The notes: generated from the letters alone by a model not told the origin. A stretch of 64,000 nucleotides of DNA from Desulfovibrio inopinatus DSM 10711 (GCF_000429305.1 NZ_AUBP01000017.1:1-64000); one strand, 5' to 3'; positions 17,145-25,841 are shown, counted from the stretch's first letter. Translations and numbers: made by a program.

Positions 17145-17609
17145 ATGCTTGAAAAAATTTTATACTCGCTGCTCGTGGTAGGAATGCTCTGTTTGATGGG
17201 AAGCACTGTGACATGGGCCGAGGAGTTGGAATGCGGGACCTGGACGATTGTTTCATTGAAGGCCATTGATCCGCAAACACCGATGCCGCGTGGATTGGGA
17301 AGAATTCTTGGCCAAAATATCGACGTATATCCCCACGAAATTCGATTCGGTGGACGGCGTTGCCGGATAAACGACGTGCATTCGCAGGTGCTTGGCGCTG
17401 ATGCCGTTGCACAGCGCCTCGGATGCTCTATAAGCGGGCTTGGATTAATACAAGACGATACGGTGACCGTCATTGAGACAGGCTGTTCGCTTCTTGGCCT
17501 GAGTACGATTTATGCTTTTCCGGATAGTCGCCGCGCATTTGTCGTAGAAGGGCATGTTGCGATCATGTTCCCTGCAATAGATTCTTCGTCAATGAAGGGA
17601 ACACCGTAG
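17145..17609 (+). CDS. Secreted protein of unknown function
   Basis: GGAGG precedes a double ATG; the second (17145) has the better spacing. The 154-residue product has a signal peptide (LEKILYSLLVVGMLCLMGST, cleavage near TWAEE). Four cysteines (ECGTW, RRCRIND, LGCSIS, TGCSLLG) may form two disulfides in the periplasm. The rest looks like a small beta-rich domain with RFGGRRCRINDVHSQ. I do not recognise the family. It converges on another unknown secreted-protein gene 18 bases away. Confidence 0.7.
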   Translation: MLEKILYSLLVVGMLCLMGSTVTWAEELECGTWTIVSLKAIDPQTPMPRGLGRILGQNIDVYPHEIRFGGRRCRINDVHSQVLGADAVAQRLGCSISGLGLIQDDTVTVIETGCSLLGLSTIYAFPDSRRAFVVEGHVAIMFPAIDSSSMKGTP

Positions 17610-17627
17610 CCCTCTCGCGGTGAGCAG

Positions 17628-18185
17628 CTATTTAAATTTTACCTGAATAACAATCTCGTCTTTGCCATCTCGCAGTTCGAAATCTTGCGTAAGTCGTTTG
17701 ACTTCCATGGAATAGGTTTCCATCGAGCTGATTTTGACTTCGCGTTCTTGCTTCTGACCAATCTTGATGGTCTGTTTGGATGGACCGATTTTGAAAATAA
17801 TACGGTCTCCATTGGCGTACCAGAAGTAGATCCGTTTTTTCTCGCGAAAGGTATAATCTGGAGCAAAATCGAGCAGATCGACTTTGAGGCGCTTCATGAA
17901 GTCCAGGTCGAGTTGGTAAATGTAACCGGTCAGCCGTGTGAGATATTGATTTTCGATATAATATCGACCGGATGCCTCGTCGTATTGCCGCACGAAGTTG
18001 GCGTATCCACCGATGATGGTGAAATCGAGTTTCCCTGGCTTTTTTCCGCCAAGGCCGCCAAAGATCTTTTTGAGCTGGCTGATGGACAATTCCGGGAGAG
18101 AATCGTTTTGGGCGTGCGCACTTCGCAGGGGAAGCATCATACAACAACACAGAAAAAGGGCCGCAAGGGCATGTCGTCGCGTCAT
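17628..18185 (-). CDS. Secreted protein of unknown function
   Basis: The protein has 185 residues with a signal peptide (MTRRHALAALFLCCCMM to SAHAQ). The mature part is rich in Tyr and Lys (YANFVRQYDEASGRYYIENQ, RIYFWYANGDRIIFKIG) and looks beta-stranded. A LolA-like role was considered because of size and location, but the typical LolA sequence is not evident. It is monocistronic, with its 3' end facing the 17145-17609 gene. Confidence 0.72.
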   Translation of the reverse strand: MTRRHALAALFLCCCMMLPLRSAHAQNDSLPELSISQLKKIFGGLGGKKPGKLDFTIIGGYANFVRQYDEASGRYYIENQYLTRLTGYIYQLDLDFMKRLKVDLLDFAPDYTFREKKRIYFWYANGDRIIFKIGPSKQTIKIGQKQEREVKISSMETYSMEVKRLTQDFELRDGKDEIVIQVKFK

Positions 18186-18396
18186 GGGATATCCTTGGTG
18201 CCGGGCAAATGTCCTTGCCGATGTGGCGTACTGGCGTTCAGGTTCAAAAAGAGGTAGAAACGCGCCTCACATACAATCTGGAGTCTCTGATGATTGCTCT
18301 CCAGACCGTTCACTCTCTGTATAGACCGCTTTTTCGGACCGTGCAATGCGTGGTAGACATGATTGCCGGATCGTTTCTAAACTGCAGGACAACGCC

Positions 18397-19527
18397 ATGC
18401 CCGAAGACAAAACCACACCGGATGTTTCCGAGATTGCTTTTTCGGCCGATATTTCGGTCCAGAATTTGCCAGAGCCGTTAGCCGCTGCCGCGACCGGAAC
18501 GCGTTTGACATTGGAACAGGCGCAAAAGCTGGCAGAAACCGCGTCGGTTCACGATTTGGGCCGGGCCGGCCTGGAGGCACGACGTACCCGACATGGTATG
18601 AATGCATACTATGTTCGGAATGTGCATCTCAACTACACCAATGTCTGCATCAATGCCTGCCGATTCTGTGCATTCAGCAAGCGACCTGGCGATGAGGGCG
18701 CGTATGCGTTGAATGTGGAAGAGGCGATCAAACTTGTCGACACCCCGGCTGCGCGTGGTGTCGATGAAGTCCATATCGTTGGCGGCCTCAATCCGGACTA
18801 TCCCTTTTCATTCTATGAGGATTTGCTCAAAGCGGCGAAAGATCAATTTCCAGATGCTGCGGTCAAAGCGTTTACTGCTGTAGAAGTTGCGCACTTGGCC
18901 GATACGCATTCATTGAGCGAAGAAGCCGTCTTGGAACGCCTCATGAAAGCAGGTCTGGATATGTTGCCGGGAGGCGGTGCCGAAGTCTTTTCACCGGCCC
19001 TGCGCGCCAGGCTCTGTCCGGAGAAAGTTTCGGGTGAGCGCTGGCTCGGTGTGCATGAAAAAGCCCATAAATTGGGCTTGCCCACTAATGCTACCTTGCT
19101 GTTCGGCCACATTGAAACCTGGGCTGATCGGTTGGATCACATGGCGGCGATTCGAGACCTGCAAGACAAGACCGGCGGGTTCAAATGTTTTATTTTACTG
19201 CCGTATCAGCCAGCCAATAACCCCTTGGGGGGAGCTGGCGTCGATGGGGTGGATTATTTACGAACAATGTCTCTCAGCCGCTTGTTTCTCGACAATGTCC
19301 CGCACTTGAAAGCCTATTGGGTGTATGCTGGTATCAAGGCGGCGCAAATGGCGTTGCACGCTGGGGCCGACGACATGGACGGCACGTTGATTGAAGAACG
19401 CATCGGTCATGCCGCTGGAGCGAACACGCCCAAAGGATTGACCGTTTCCGACCTTGAACACGCCATTACGGCAGCGGGATTTACGCCGGTGCGGCGTTCG
19501 GCGCAGTTTGAGACCTTGGACGGATAA
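18397..19527 (+). CDS. mqnE: MqnE, aminofutalosine synthase (radical SAM)
   Basis: The protein has 376 residues from the ATG at 18397 (AGGAC site). The radical-SAM cluster motif is CINACRFC (CX3CX2C, about residue 83), preceded by YYVRNVHLNYTNV, which is characteristic of the MqnC/MqnE branch. Other blocks are HIVGGLNPDYPFSFYEDLL, LPGGGAEVFSPALRARLCP and ATLLFGHIE. The C-terminal end contains GTLIEERIGHAAGA. The enzyme joins chorismate-derived 3-enolpyruvylbenzoate to SAM in the futalosine route to menaquinone, so this organism makes menaquinone by that pathway. It is a single gene; the other mqn genes are elsewhere. Confidence 0.92.
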   Translation: MPEDKTTPDVSEIAFSADISVQNLPEPLAAAATGTRLTLEQAQKLAETASVHDLGRAGLEARRTRHGMNAYYVRNVHLNYTNVCINACRFCAFSKRPGDEGAYALNVEEAIKLVDTPAARGVDEVHIVGGLNPDYPFSFYEDLLKAAKDQFPDAAVKAFTAVEVAHLADTHSLSEEAVLERLMKAGLDMLPGGGAEVFSPALRARLCPEKVSGERWLGVHEKAHKLGLPTNATLLFGHIETWADRLDHMAAIRDLQDKTGGFKCFILLPYQPANNPLGGAGVDGVDYLRTMSLSRLFLDNVPHLKAYWVYAGIKAAQMALHAGADDMDGTLIEERIGHAAGANTPKGLTVSDLEHAITAAGFTPVRRSAQFETLDG

Positions 19528-19554
19528 GCGCGACGAGCCTTTTACGTTTTGTAT

Positions 19555-19590
19555 AAACATGGGGAATGGCGTTCGCCTATCCCCATGTTT
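19555..19590. terminator. Bidirectional stem-loop between mqnE and argO
   Basis: AAACATGGGGA and TCCCCATGTTT pair perfectly, with an inner GGCG/CGCC pair. The two genes converge here and the right arm overlaps the last codons of argO. Confidence 0.75.
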
Positions 19591-20188
19591 GGTCGCGAAG
19601 CAGATTGGCGGCCAGCGTCCACATCGTCAGACAAATCAGACCATCCAACACCCGCCACGCTGTTTTCGTGCGCAGTACCGGTGCCAGCAACCGGCCTCCC
19701 AAACCCAGACTGAAAAACCAACACGCCGACGCGCACATGGCTCCGAAGCCAAACATCATCCGTTGCGCTTCCGGGAATTGACTGCTCACGCCGCCCAGCA
19801 ACACCACCGTGTCGAGATAGGCATGCGGGTTGAGCAAACTCACGGCCAATGCCGTGGCCAGAAAGAGGCGCAGCGATTGTGGCTTGGTACTTTCCGGGTT
19901 GAGTTGTCCACCTTGTAGGGCCGAGCGCAGTGAACACCATCCATACCACAAGAGAAAAATGGCTCCACCGAGTGCAGTGAGGGTGACGAGTTCCGGACGA
20001 CTCGCCACAAGCGAACCGAGCCCGGTTACGCCTACACTGATGAGGAGGATATCACAGCATGTACAAATCAGTGCTGCCAGGGCAGCACGATCTCGATGAA
20101 CCCCACGTGCCAGCACAAAGGCATTTTGCGCGCCAATAGCGATAATTAAGCCCGCTCCAAGACCAAAACCGGAAAAAAACGCTTCCAT
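19577..20188 (-). CDS. argO: ArgO/LysE-type amino-acid exporter
   Basis: The protein has 203 residues from the ATG at 20188 (GGAGA site). It opens with the family sequence FFSGFGLGAGLIIAIGAQNAFVLARG, where the conserved GAQN is functionally important. Six hydrophobic helices follow, including AALICTCCDILLISVGVTG and ALAVSLLNPHAYLDTVVLLGG. It exports arginine and possibly lysine or canavanine from the cytoplasm. It is transcribed divergently from argP with a 116-base spacer, the classical regulator-exporter arrangement. A longer upstream frame reads into the argP gene and is not used. Confidence 0.9.
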   Translation of the reverse strand: MEAFFSGFGLGAGLIIAIGAQNAFVLARGVHRDRAALAALICTCCDILLISVGVTGLGSLVASRPELVTLTALGGAIFLLWYGWCSLRSALQGGQLNPESTKPQSLRLFLATALAVSLLNPHAYLDTVVLLGGVSSQFPEAQRMMFGFGAMCASACWFFSLGLGGRLLAPVLRTKTAWRVLDGLICLTMWTLAANLLRDQTWG

Positions 20189-20304
20189 TGAAATCTCCAG
20201 TATACCCAAGCAAAGGTGATATTTCTGAATGAGGAGAATCACACGCGATGCCATTCGTCCAATGAATAGTTTTCTTTCTTCATGAATTTTTCTAATGATG
20301 ATGC

Positions 20305-21192
20305 ATGATCGACACGAAATTAACCGCGGCTTTGACCGCAGTGCTTGATGAGGCTGGTTTTGAAAAAGCGGCAAGCCGCCTGGGTATCACCCAGTCGGCC
20401 GTTTCGCAGCGTTTGCGTTTGCTTGAAGAGCAATTGGGTGCGCCTGTGCTTGTACGATCGAATCCACCGCGTCCAACGGCAGTTGGACAGGTGCTCTTGC
20501 GGCATCATCGCAAAGTGGCGCAGTTGGAAGAGGAATTGTGGACCGATTTGCGTGCAAATACCGCCGGACCAACACGCCTCGCGGTCGCCGTCAATGCTGA
20601 CAGCCTGGCGACATGGTTTCTTGAAGCCGTACAGCCGCTGATCATATCGGGCCGGATCATGCTTGATATTCATGTGGATGATCAGGACGTCACGGAGGCC
20701 TTATTGCACAACGGCGAAGTGGTGGGGTGCATCAGCACCCGCAAAACGCAGTTTCGTGGATGCGAATGCCGGCGACTGGGCCGTATGGACTATCTTTGTG
20801 TTGCCACACCGGCATTTGCCGAACGCTGGTTTCCGGAAGGACTGACAGTGAGTTCCCTTACGACAGCCCCGGCTGTTGTGTTCAATCGCAAAGATGCCGT
20901 TCACGACCGATTCCTTGGGGCGGTGTTTGGCCATGTGTGCGACAAAAAAGACGCTCCCCGCCATTATGTCCCGTCGTCCGAAAGCTTTGTTGACTTCATT
21001 CTCGCACACTGCGCGTACGGTCTTGTCCCTCAACCACAAGCCCAAAAGCATCTCGATACGGCCACATTGGTCAATCTTTCACCAGGGAATACTTGCCCGG
21101 TACATCTCTATTGGCATGTCTGGAATATTGGGTCGCGTGTATTGGAGGAATTGACAGATTGTTTGGTTGGAGCATGGGGAACTGATTTATGA
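20305..21192 (+). CDS. argP: ArgP/IciA, LysR-family regulator of argO
   Basis: This 295-residue LysR-type regulator has an N-terminal winged helix (FEKAASRLGITQSAVSQRLRLLEEQLG, about 19-45). The sequence LVRSNPPRPTAVGQVLLRHHRKV resembles ArgP. The effector domain (about 90-290) binds arginine or lysine in known homologues and switches on argO. It lies divergent from argO. No clear ribosome site is seen before the ATG, but no other start fits. Confidence 0.9.
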   Translation: MIDTKLTAALTAVLDEAGFEKAASRLGITQSAVSQRLRLLEEQLGAPVLVRSNPPRPTAVGQVLLRHHRKVAQLEEELWTDLRANTAGPTRLAVAVNADSLATWFLEAVQPLIISGRIMLDIHVDDQDVTEALLHNGEVVGCISTRKTQFRGCECRRLGRMDYLCVATPAFAERWFPEGLTVSSLTTAPAVVFNRKDAVHDRFLGAVFGHVCDKKDAPRHYVPSSESFVDFILAHCAYGLVPQPQAQKHLDTATLVNLSPGNTCPVHLYWHVWNIGSRVLEELTDCLVGAWGTDL

Positions 21193-21329
21193 TGAACCAC
21201 GTTGACAAGGATGCTGCACGGGAAGCATAGAATACAATATGGTGGTCTCTTTGCAGGAGAAGGGACCGTCGCCGTGTTGTTTGTAACGCTGCGTACGACA
21301 CTTTTTAAACTTCCTTTTAGGAGAACGTT

Positions 21330-22124
21330 ATGAAGCGAGTCGTTGTCGTTTTTGTGTTTGCTGTATGCTTGTCGTGGTTCAATTTTTCCATATCCGCACA
21401 CGCCGCAGAGCCGGGGTATAACCCCAAAGACGGTGTCATACGAGTTTATGGCGCTGGAGGTCCGGATACGGCGTTACGTCGAGTGGCCAAAGAATTTCAG
21501 AAGGAAACCGGGACGGAGGTGGTGATTACGGCCGGTCCACAGAGCAAATGGAGTGCGGACGCAAAGAAAAATGCGGACATCCTGTGGGGGACTGCTGAAC
21601 AGTCTATGACGGCGTTTCTCGATAGCTTTATGGAATTTGATACCCATGATGTCTTGCCCATTTACATTCGTCCGTCGGTTATTGCGGTCAAGAAAGGAAA
21701 TCCGAAGAACATCAAAGGAATACACGATCTCTTGCAGCCAGGTATGAAGATTGTCGTCACGGAAGGCGGAGATGACTACAACACCTCGGGCACGGGGGTA
21801 TGGGAAGATGTGGTCGGTCGTCTTGGCTCTTTGGAAGACGTGAAAGCATTTCGCAAGAATATTGTCAGTCAGGCAAAGGGAAGTGGGGCAAGTTTTCGCG
21901 CATTCAAAGAAAAAGACGCAGATGCTTGGATTACGTGGGCGCACTGGGCCATCAACAATCCTGATGTTGCCGATTTCGTCGAGATTGAGCCGGAACGTCG
22001 AATCTATCGTGATTTGACCGTTGTCACCAATGACAAGGCCGATCCGGCGTCGGTGACATTTATTGAGTATCTGCGCGGCGACACGGCGCGAGAGATTTTT
22101 GAGTCTGAAGGGTGGTCGCAATAA
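21330..22124 (+). CDS. AcfC-like periplasmic substrate-binding protein (ModA superfamily)
   Basis: This 264-residue preprotein has a signal peptide (MKRVVVVFVFAVCLSWF to SAHAAE). The mature part has the type II binding-protein fold with signature stretches VIRVYGAGGPDTALRRVAK, AGPQSKWSADAKKNADILWG, NTSGTGVWEDVVGR and ADAWITWAHWAINNP. These match the accessory colonisation factor AcfC group, which is related to molybdate and sulfate binding proteins. No permease or ATPase gene is adjacent, so it may work with a distant transporter or as a sensor. AGGAG precedes the ATG. A GC-rich stem-loop follows the gene. Confidence 0.82.
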   Translation: MKRVVVVFVFAVCLSWFNFSISAHAAEPGYNPKDGVIRVYGAGGPDTALRRVAKEFQKETGTEVVITAGPQSKWSADAKKNADILWGTAEQSMTAFLDSFMEFDTHDVLPIYIRPSVIAVKKGNPKNIKGIHDLLQPGMKIVVTEGGDDYNTSGTGVWEDVVGRLGSLEDVKAFRKNIVSQAKGSGASFRAFKEKDADAWITWAHWAINNPDVADFVEIEPERRIYRDLTVVTNDKADPASVTFIEYLRGDTAREIFESEGWSQ

Positions 22125-22135
22125 AAATGAAAGTG

Positions 22136-22160
22136 CTGGGGAGGGGGGGCCTCCCCAGCG
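22136..22160 (+). terminator. GC-rich stem-loop after the AcfC-like gene
   Basis: GCTGGGGAGG and CCTCCCCAGC pair perfectly around a five-G loop, 11 bases after the stop codon. No T-run follows, so termination is likely but not certain. Confidence 0.5.
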
Positions 22161-22285
22161 CAGGAGACGCGCCTTTGTCCATTGAGGCGGCAGGGCAGTG
22201 GTCAGGGGACGGTTCTTGAGCGTGGTGACTCACGAGGTTCACATGGAGGGGTGTTGACCTCGTTCCTCTCTCCCATTCCACAATA

Positions 22286-23146
22286 TTATGCGCAGAGTTG
22301 CGCAAAGCTTTCGGCGGCATGATACGAACTGCGTACCAGCGGCCCGGATGCGACGTGTTTGAAGCCCATTGATGTTCCGACTTCGGCCAAGTGGTTGAAT
22401 GTATCCGGGTGGACATATTCAATCACGGGATGATGCTGAGGAGAGGGGCGCAGATATTGACCGAGTGTCAGGGTTTGGCAACCAGCTTCAATCAAGTCAT
22501 GCATCACTGCGATGACTTCTTCCTGGGTTTCCCCCAAGCCGAGCATCAAGCCTGATTTGGTCGTTATCTGTTGGTTGGAGCTGTGCTGCGCAACATGGTG
22601 TATGAGCTGGATGGATCGCGAATAGATCGCTTGGGGACGCACAGACGGATAAAGACGCGGAACGGTTTCGACATTGTGATTGATGACGTCCGGGGCGGCG
22701 TCGATAACCATCTTCAGTGGAGCATCCTGTCCTTTGAAATCCGGAATAAGCACTTCGACCGTGGCATTCGGGAGCTCGCGTTTGATGGCCCGTATTGTCT
22801 CGGCAAACTGACCGGCACCGTCGTCAGGAAGGTCGTCGCGGGTGACAGACGTCACAACGACATGGCGTAATCCGAGCTGTTTGGACGTCAATGCGACCAT
22901 CTCCGGTTCGTCAGGGTCAGGGCTATTTGGCCGGCCATGTGTCACCGCACAAAACGCACAATCGCGGGTGCAGATGTCGCCCAAAATCATGAAGGTGCAT
23001 GTTTTGCTGGCAAAACATTCGCCGATATTTGGACATTGGGCGCTTTCGCAGACGGAATGCAGATGTCCTTTATCCAGCAGTGACTGGATGCGATCCATAT
23101 CCTGTGCATTGGGGGCTGGAAGCACCAGCCAATCAGGCCTTTTCAC
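22286..23146 (-). CDS. lipA: LipA, lipoyl synthase
   Basis: The most likely start is a GTG at 23146 with GAGGA five bases upstream, giving 286 residues and a start that overlaps the end of lipB by 14 bases; upstream in-frame ATGs lie deep in lipB. Two clusters are marked by CESAQCPNIGEC (auxiliary cluster) and CTRDCAFC (radical-SAM CX3CX2C). KPDWL-like RPDWLVLP, the VTSVTRDDLPDDGA block and SGLMLGLGETQEEV are typical. The enzyme inserts two sulfurs into octanoyl groups on lipoyl proteins. It is coupled to lipB. Confidence 0.93.
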   Translation of the reverse strand: MKRPDWLVLPAPNAQDMDRIQSLLDKGHLHSVCESAQCPNIGECFASKTCTFMILGDICTRDCAFCAVTHGRPNSPDPDEPEMVALTSKQLGLRHVVVTSVTRDDLPDDGAGQFAETIRAIKRELPNATVEVLIPDFKGQDAPLKMVIDAAPDVINHNVETVPRLYPSVRPQAIYSRSIQLIHHVAQHSSNQQITTKSGLMLGLGETQEEVIAVMHDLIEAGCQTLTLGQYLRPSPQHHPVIEYVHPDTFNHLAEVGTSMGFKHVASGPLVRSSYHAAESFAQLCA

Positions 23147-23849
23147 AACATTCCTCCTCAAGAATCTCTTCCAATCTCGCGGGTTGCATAAGCGTTTTGA
23201 ATATATCGGAGAATTGTCTGCGCATTTCATCACGAACAATTTCAACAGAAATGGGCCGTTCAAGCACGCGGGTCATCGAAGTGACGCCATGATCCGAGAT
23301 GCCGCAGGGAACGATAAACGAGAAATGTTCAAGATCAGGACATACATTCAGCGCGATACCGTGCATGGTGGTCCATTTACGAACAGCGATTCCCATAGCC
23401 CCGATTTTGGATTCACCGACCCAGACGCCGGGGTACTCGGATTTGCGGCTGGCCGTGATGTCGAATGCGCGGAGCGTTCGGATCATAACTTCTTCCATCT
23501 TGCGTGCATACGCATGAAGGTCCCGTTCCTCATCTTCTAGTCCGATGATCGGATAGCACACGAGCTGTCCGGGGCCATGATAGGTGATGTCGCCGCCTCT
23601 GGTCGTCTCATGTACCGTGATGTCGTGCTGTTTCAGAACGGTATCGTCGACAAGGAGATGATGCAGGCCACCGCTTCGCCCAATGGTGAAGCACGGATTA
23701 TGTTCCAGAAAGATCACGACATCCGGAATATGTCCTTGCTGTCTTTTGTGATGAAGCACTTCCTGAAGACGAGTCATCTCCGCATAGTCTTGCCTCGGAA
23801 GTTCCAACCACACTGCGCCGTCATGGGGAGTTGTTTCATTCATACGCAT
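23133..23849 (-). CDS. lipB: LipB, octanoyl-(acyl-carrier-protein) transferase
   Basis: The 238-residue protein contains DVVIFLEHNPCFTIGRSG, the GGDITYHGPGQLVCYPI motif that shapes the acyl pocket, and the catalytic Lys/Cys region GAMGIAVRKWTTMHGIALNV then FIVPCGI. It transfers octanoate from ACP to lipoyl domains, the substrate for LipA. It is the first gene of the lipBA operon. Two in-frame starts (23849 and 23843) are possible and neither has a strong ribosome site. Confidence 0.93.
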   Translation of the reverse strand: MRMNETTPHDGAVWLELPRQDYAEMTRLQEVLHHKRQQGHIPDVVIFLEHNPCFTIGRSGGLHHLLVDDTVLKQHDITVHETTRGGDITYHGPGQLVCYPIIGLEDEERDLHAYARKMEEVMIRTLRAFDITASRKSEYPGVWVGESKIGAMGIAVRKWTTMHGIALNVCPDLEHFSFIVPCGISDHGVTSMTRVLERPISVEIVRDEMRRQFSDIFKTLMQPARLEEILEEECCEKA

Positions 23850-24578
23850 GGTTCTTCATGGGGTGGAGGTGAAATGGATTGGAGGGAGAAAAGCAATATG
23901 TGTGCCGGGAAAAAGGCGTCCATGTTTTCAATGATCAGGCTTTGTGTTTTCGCATCGTCTCACAACAATATGATATCCAGAAAAACACAAGAAGGTGTAG
24001 CTCTCGGGAAGAGCGCTCCTCGTTGGAGAGGATGCGAGAGCGGAATAACGATGCGTTTTGAGGCGTGACGATGGCGGGCTGCGGCAATGGTGTGCGAACG
24101 GAAAATGGAAGGAGCGAAATGGTGCGGAATACACGTCGAATTTTGGGGGCATGGGGGGGCTTTGACCGTACTCGTTCTGGTATTGACCTGTACGTTACCG
24201 TCTACGTGGGCCAAGATCCCTTTGTACGAATCTTGATTCGGATAGTTGTGCGGCCATGTAATATAACAGAATATGGAGAGTAGGTAGAAGCAGGGGCACG
24301 CGTATTGCCCGTCTGCATATGGACTGTCAGCCCGAGCACAAGTCCTGCCCCATGAAAGAAAGGCCTCTTTTAAGGTTGTTGAGCAGAAGCGCGTCCTGTT
24401 GGACTCAGCTCCAGAGTAAGCGATCACCCCACCCGCTTGGCTTTGAACCATCTACTGCGGTACAGATAAAGGTAAGGCTGCGAGAATAGTCGCCCTGAAA
24501 AAAGAAGTGAGGACGTGCATCTCGCCTTCCCATCCGAGTCTGGGGCGGAGTGATTGCTTCTGTGGCCTTAACTGTACA
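23850..24578. other. 729-base region without a recognised gene
   Basis: Several short frames exist on both strands but none combines a ribosome site with a recognisable product. No tRNA cloverleaf was found. The segment lies upstream of lipB and downstream of the PAS protein gene and may be decayed coding DNA. Confidence 0.4.
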
Positions 24579-24941
24579 TTACTCGGCCAGCAACTCCGGC
24601 TTGACGAAGTCAGTGATGTCGTTGCCGAGGTGAACATACACCTTATCCACGCCTTTGACTGGAATCCAGTACCCGTCAAGGAATCTGCCGGTCTGATTAT
24701 TTACGGAACCTTTACGTTCGGCCTGGCCGGATTTGAGCATCTTATTAGCCAGACAGCCGGGACAGGGGCGATCGCTCGGGTACAGGGAATGGCATTTGAT
24801 GCCCGTGGAGATACCCAGTTCCTCCGCCCGATGGTTCACGGCCAGAATATCGCGGCAGGCGTGAACAAGCAGCACAGGCTCGGGATACAGTCCCCACATG
24901 ATGTCAAATGCTTCCAGAACGGATTGATCGACTGTTTTCAT
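24579..24941 (-). CDS. Small PAS-domain protein with a Cys motif
   Basis: The start at 24941 has a TAAGGAG site and gives 120 residues. The sequence reads as one PAS core: MWGLYPEPVLLVHACRDILAVNHRAEELGI, then the cysteine cluster CHSLYPSDRPCPGC (about 62-75), then RFLDGYWIPVKGVDKVYVHLGNDIT. There is no output domain and no membrane segment. The Cys pattern (C-x10-C-x2-C) could bind metal or serve as a redox switch. It is the last gene of a four-gene operon, 89 bases after the CcsA-like gene. Function unknown; the PAS call is by pattern. Confidence 0.72.
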   Translation of the reverse strand: MKTVDQSVLEAFDIMWGLYPEPVLLVHACRDILAVNHRAEELGISTGIKCHSLYPSDRPCPGCLANKMLKSGQAERKGSVNNQTGRFLDGYWIPVKGVDKVYVHLGNDITDFVKPELLAE

Positions 24942-25030
24942 TTTTTTCTCCTTAGTATGGGTTGATGTTGAGAACGTTTTATATTGATGAGGTTGGCCGA
25001 ATGGTAAACATGCAAGCGTGAAGGCCATTT

Positions 25031-25468
25031 TTAGACTGCCGCTAAATAGAGTTCCAAAACAAAGGATATCACCGTTGCATGAAAACCATAGACAGACATA
25101 TAAGAAGGGATTTTACCGCGCAGGCCGGTCAGCAGTCTGAAAGCCAAAATCAGTAGATAGAAAAGCCAAATTACGGTTGGAAAGAGTATCCGAGGCGAGG
25201 TCAGATCAACGAATCCATACTTGGCTTCCTGAAGGATTATGCCCATGGGAAGCCCCAGCCCCATCGCGACAAACCCAACAGTTAGGGAGGCGAAAAGACA
25301 ACGGTCCAACTCATAGAGGCTAAAGCGAAATGGCTTGTCCAACCTCCATGTCTTTGCTTTAATCGCCCTTTCTCGCTTCAGATAGACATAGGCGATTAGC
25401 GAGGTGACTCCGAAAAGCAAATACCCCAGAGAGCAAATGATAATATGAAGAGGTAAGAGGACTGGCAT
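25031..25468 (-). CDS. CcsA/HemX-like membrane protein, short form
   Basis: This 145-residue integral membrane protein has four helices (around residues 2-26, 52-74, 84-105 and 120-142). The layout LPLHIIICSLGYLLFGVTSLIAY, then SLYELDRCLFASLTVGFVAMGLGL, then TVIWLFYLLILAFRLLTGLRG matches the C-terminal half of CcsA/HemX cytochrome-assembly proteins. The heme-binding WWD loop expected after helix two is replaced by EAKYGFVDLTSPRI. It therefore probably does not do heme ligation in the CcsA manner, but may handle heme or act as a partner. ATG at 25468 is preferred; a GTG three codons earlier is also possible. Confidence 0.65.
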   Translation of the reverse strand: MPVLLPLHIIICSLGYLLFGVTSLIAYVYLKRERAIKAKTWRLDKPFRFSLYELDRCLFASLTVGFVAMGLGLPMGIILQEAKYGFVDLTSPRILFPTVIWLFYLLILAFRLLTGLRGKIPSYMSVYGFHATVISFVLELYLAAV

Positions 25469-25470
25469 TG

Positions 25471-25632
25471 CTACCACTTCTTTGCTGATTGGTTATGATC
25501 GGGAACAATTTTTTTCTCTGCTCCCGACTCATTGCGTACGTTTCCCGAAGCAACTTTTTTACGTTGGCTTATTTCATGCGCCACCTTACCGAGAACTCCC
25601 GCCAAGAAGGCTGCGCCAACGAAAACGCCCAT
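25471..25632 (-). CDS. 53-residue membrane peptide (small ORF)
   Basis: A GGGAG site precedes an ATG that shares one base with the stop of the upstream gene (TAATG), and its TAG stop falls three bases before the ATG of the CcsA-like gene. The product starts MGVFVGAAFLAGVLGKVAHEI, a short hydrophobic segment, and continues as a charged tail with many Lys and Glu ending in QSAKKW. The tight overlap on both sides is the main evidence for coding. No family is recognised. Confidence 0.65.
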   Translation of the reverse strand: MGVFVGAAFLAGVLGKVAHEISQRKKVASGNVRNESGAEKKIVPDHNQSAKKW

Positions 25633-25841
25633 TATTTCTCCCACGCCCCGCGACGATGCCCGACGGCAGGTGGATTCTCTTCATAAGCGCGTAGCGTCTT
25701 CACGTATTTCTTCCAACCGGGACAAAAGGCGGTATGCCAAATCCAAAGCCTGCCAAGAAATGACGAAGGAGAATTCTCCGCGACCTTTCTGAATTTGCAG
25801 GTGTCACATGACATCGTGGGTCTATTATTTGTGTTTTCCAT
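25632..25841 (-). CDS. Small Cys/Trp-rich protein (69 aa)
   Basis: AAGGAGG with ideal spacing precedes the ATG at 25841. The protein has CDTCKFRK (CxxC, residues 12-15) and a later FLGRLWIWHTAFCPGWKKY with Trp and Cys, which together could form a metal or redox site. It has no signal peptide. It is the first gene of an operon that reads into a membrane peptide, a CcsA-like protein and a PAS protein, and it diverges from the LTXXQ lipoprotein gene. I recognise no function. Confidence 0.72.
   Translation of the reverse strand: MENTNNRPTMSCDTCKFRKVAENSPSSFLGRLWIWHTAFCPGWKKYVKTLRAYEENPPAVGHRRGAWEK

Noticed and set aside
17628-18185. LolA-type lipoprotein carrier
   Set aside because: Size and signal peptide fit but the expected LolA core pattern is not seen; left as unknown.
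24290-24480. Possible tRNA or degraded transposase in the gap before the PAS gene
   Set aside because: No cloverleaf could be drawn and no transposase motif appears in any frame.
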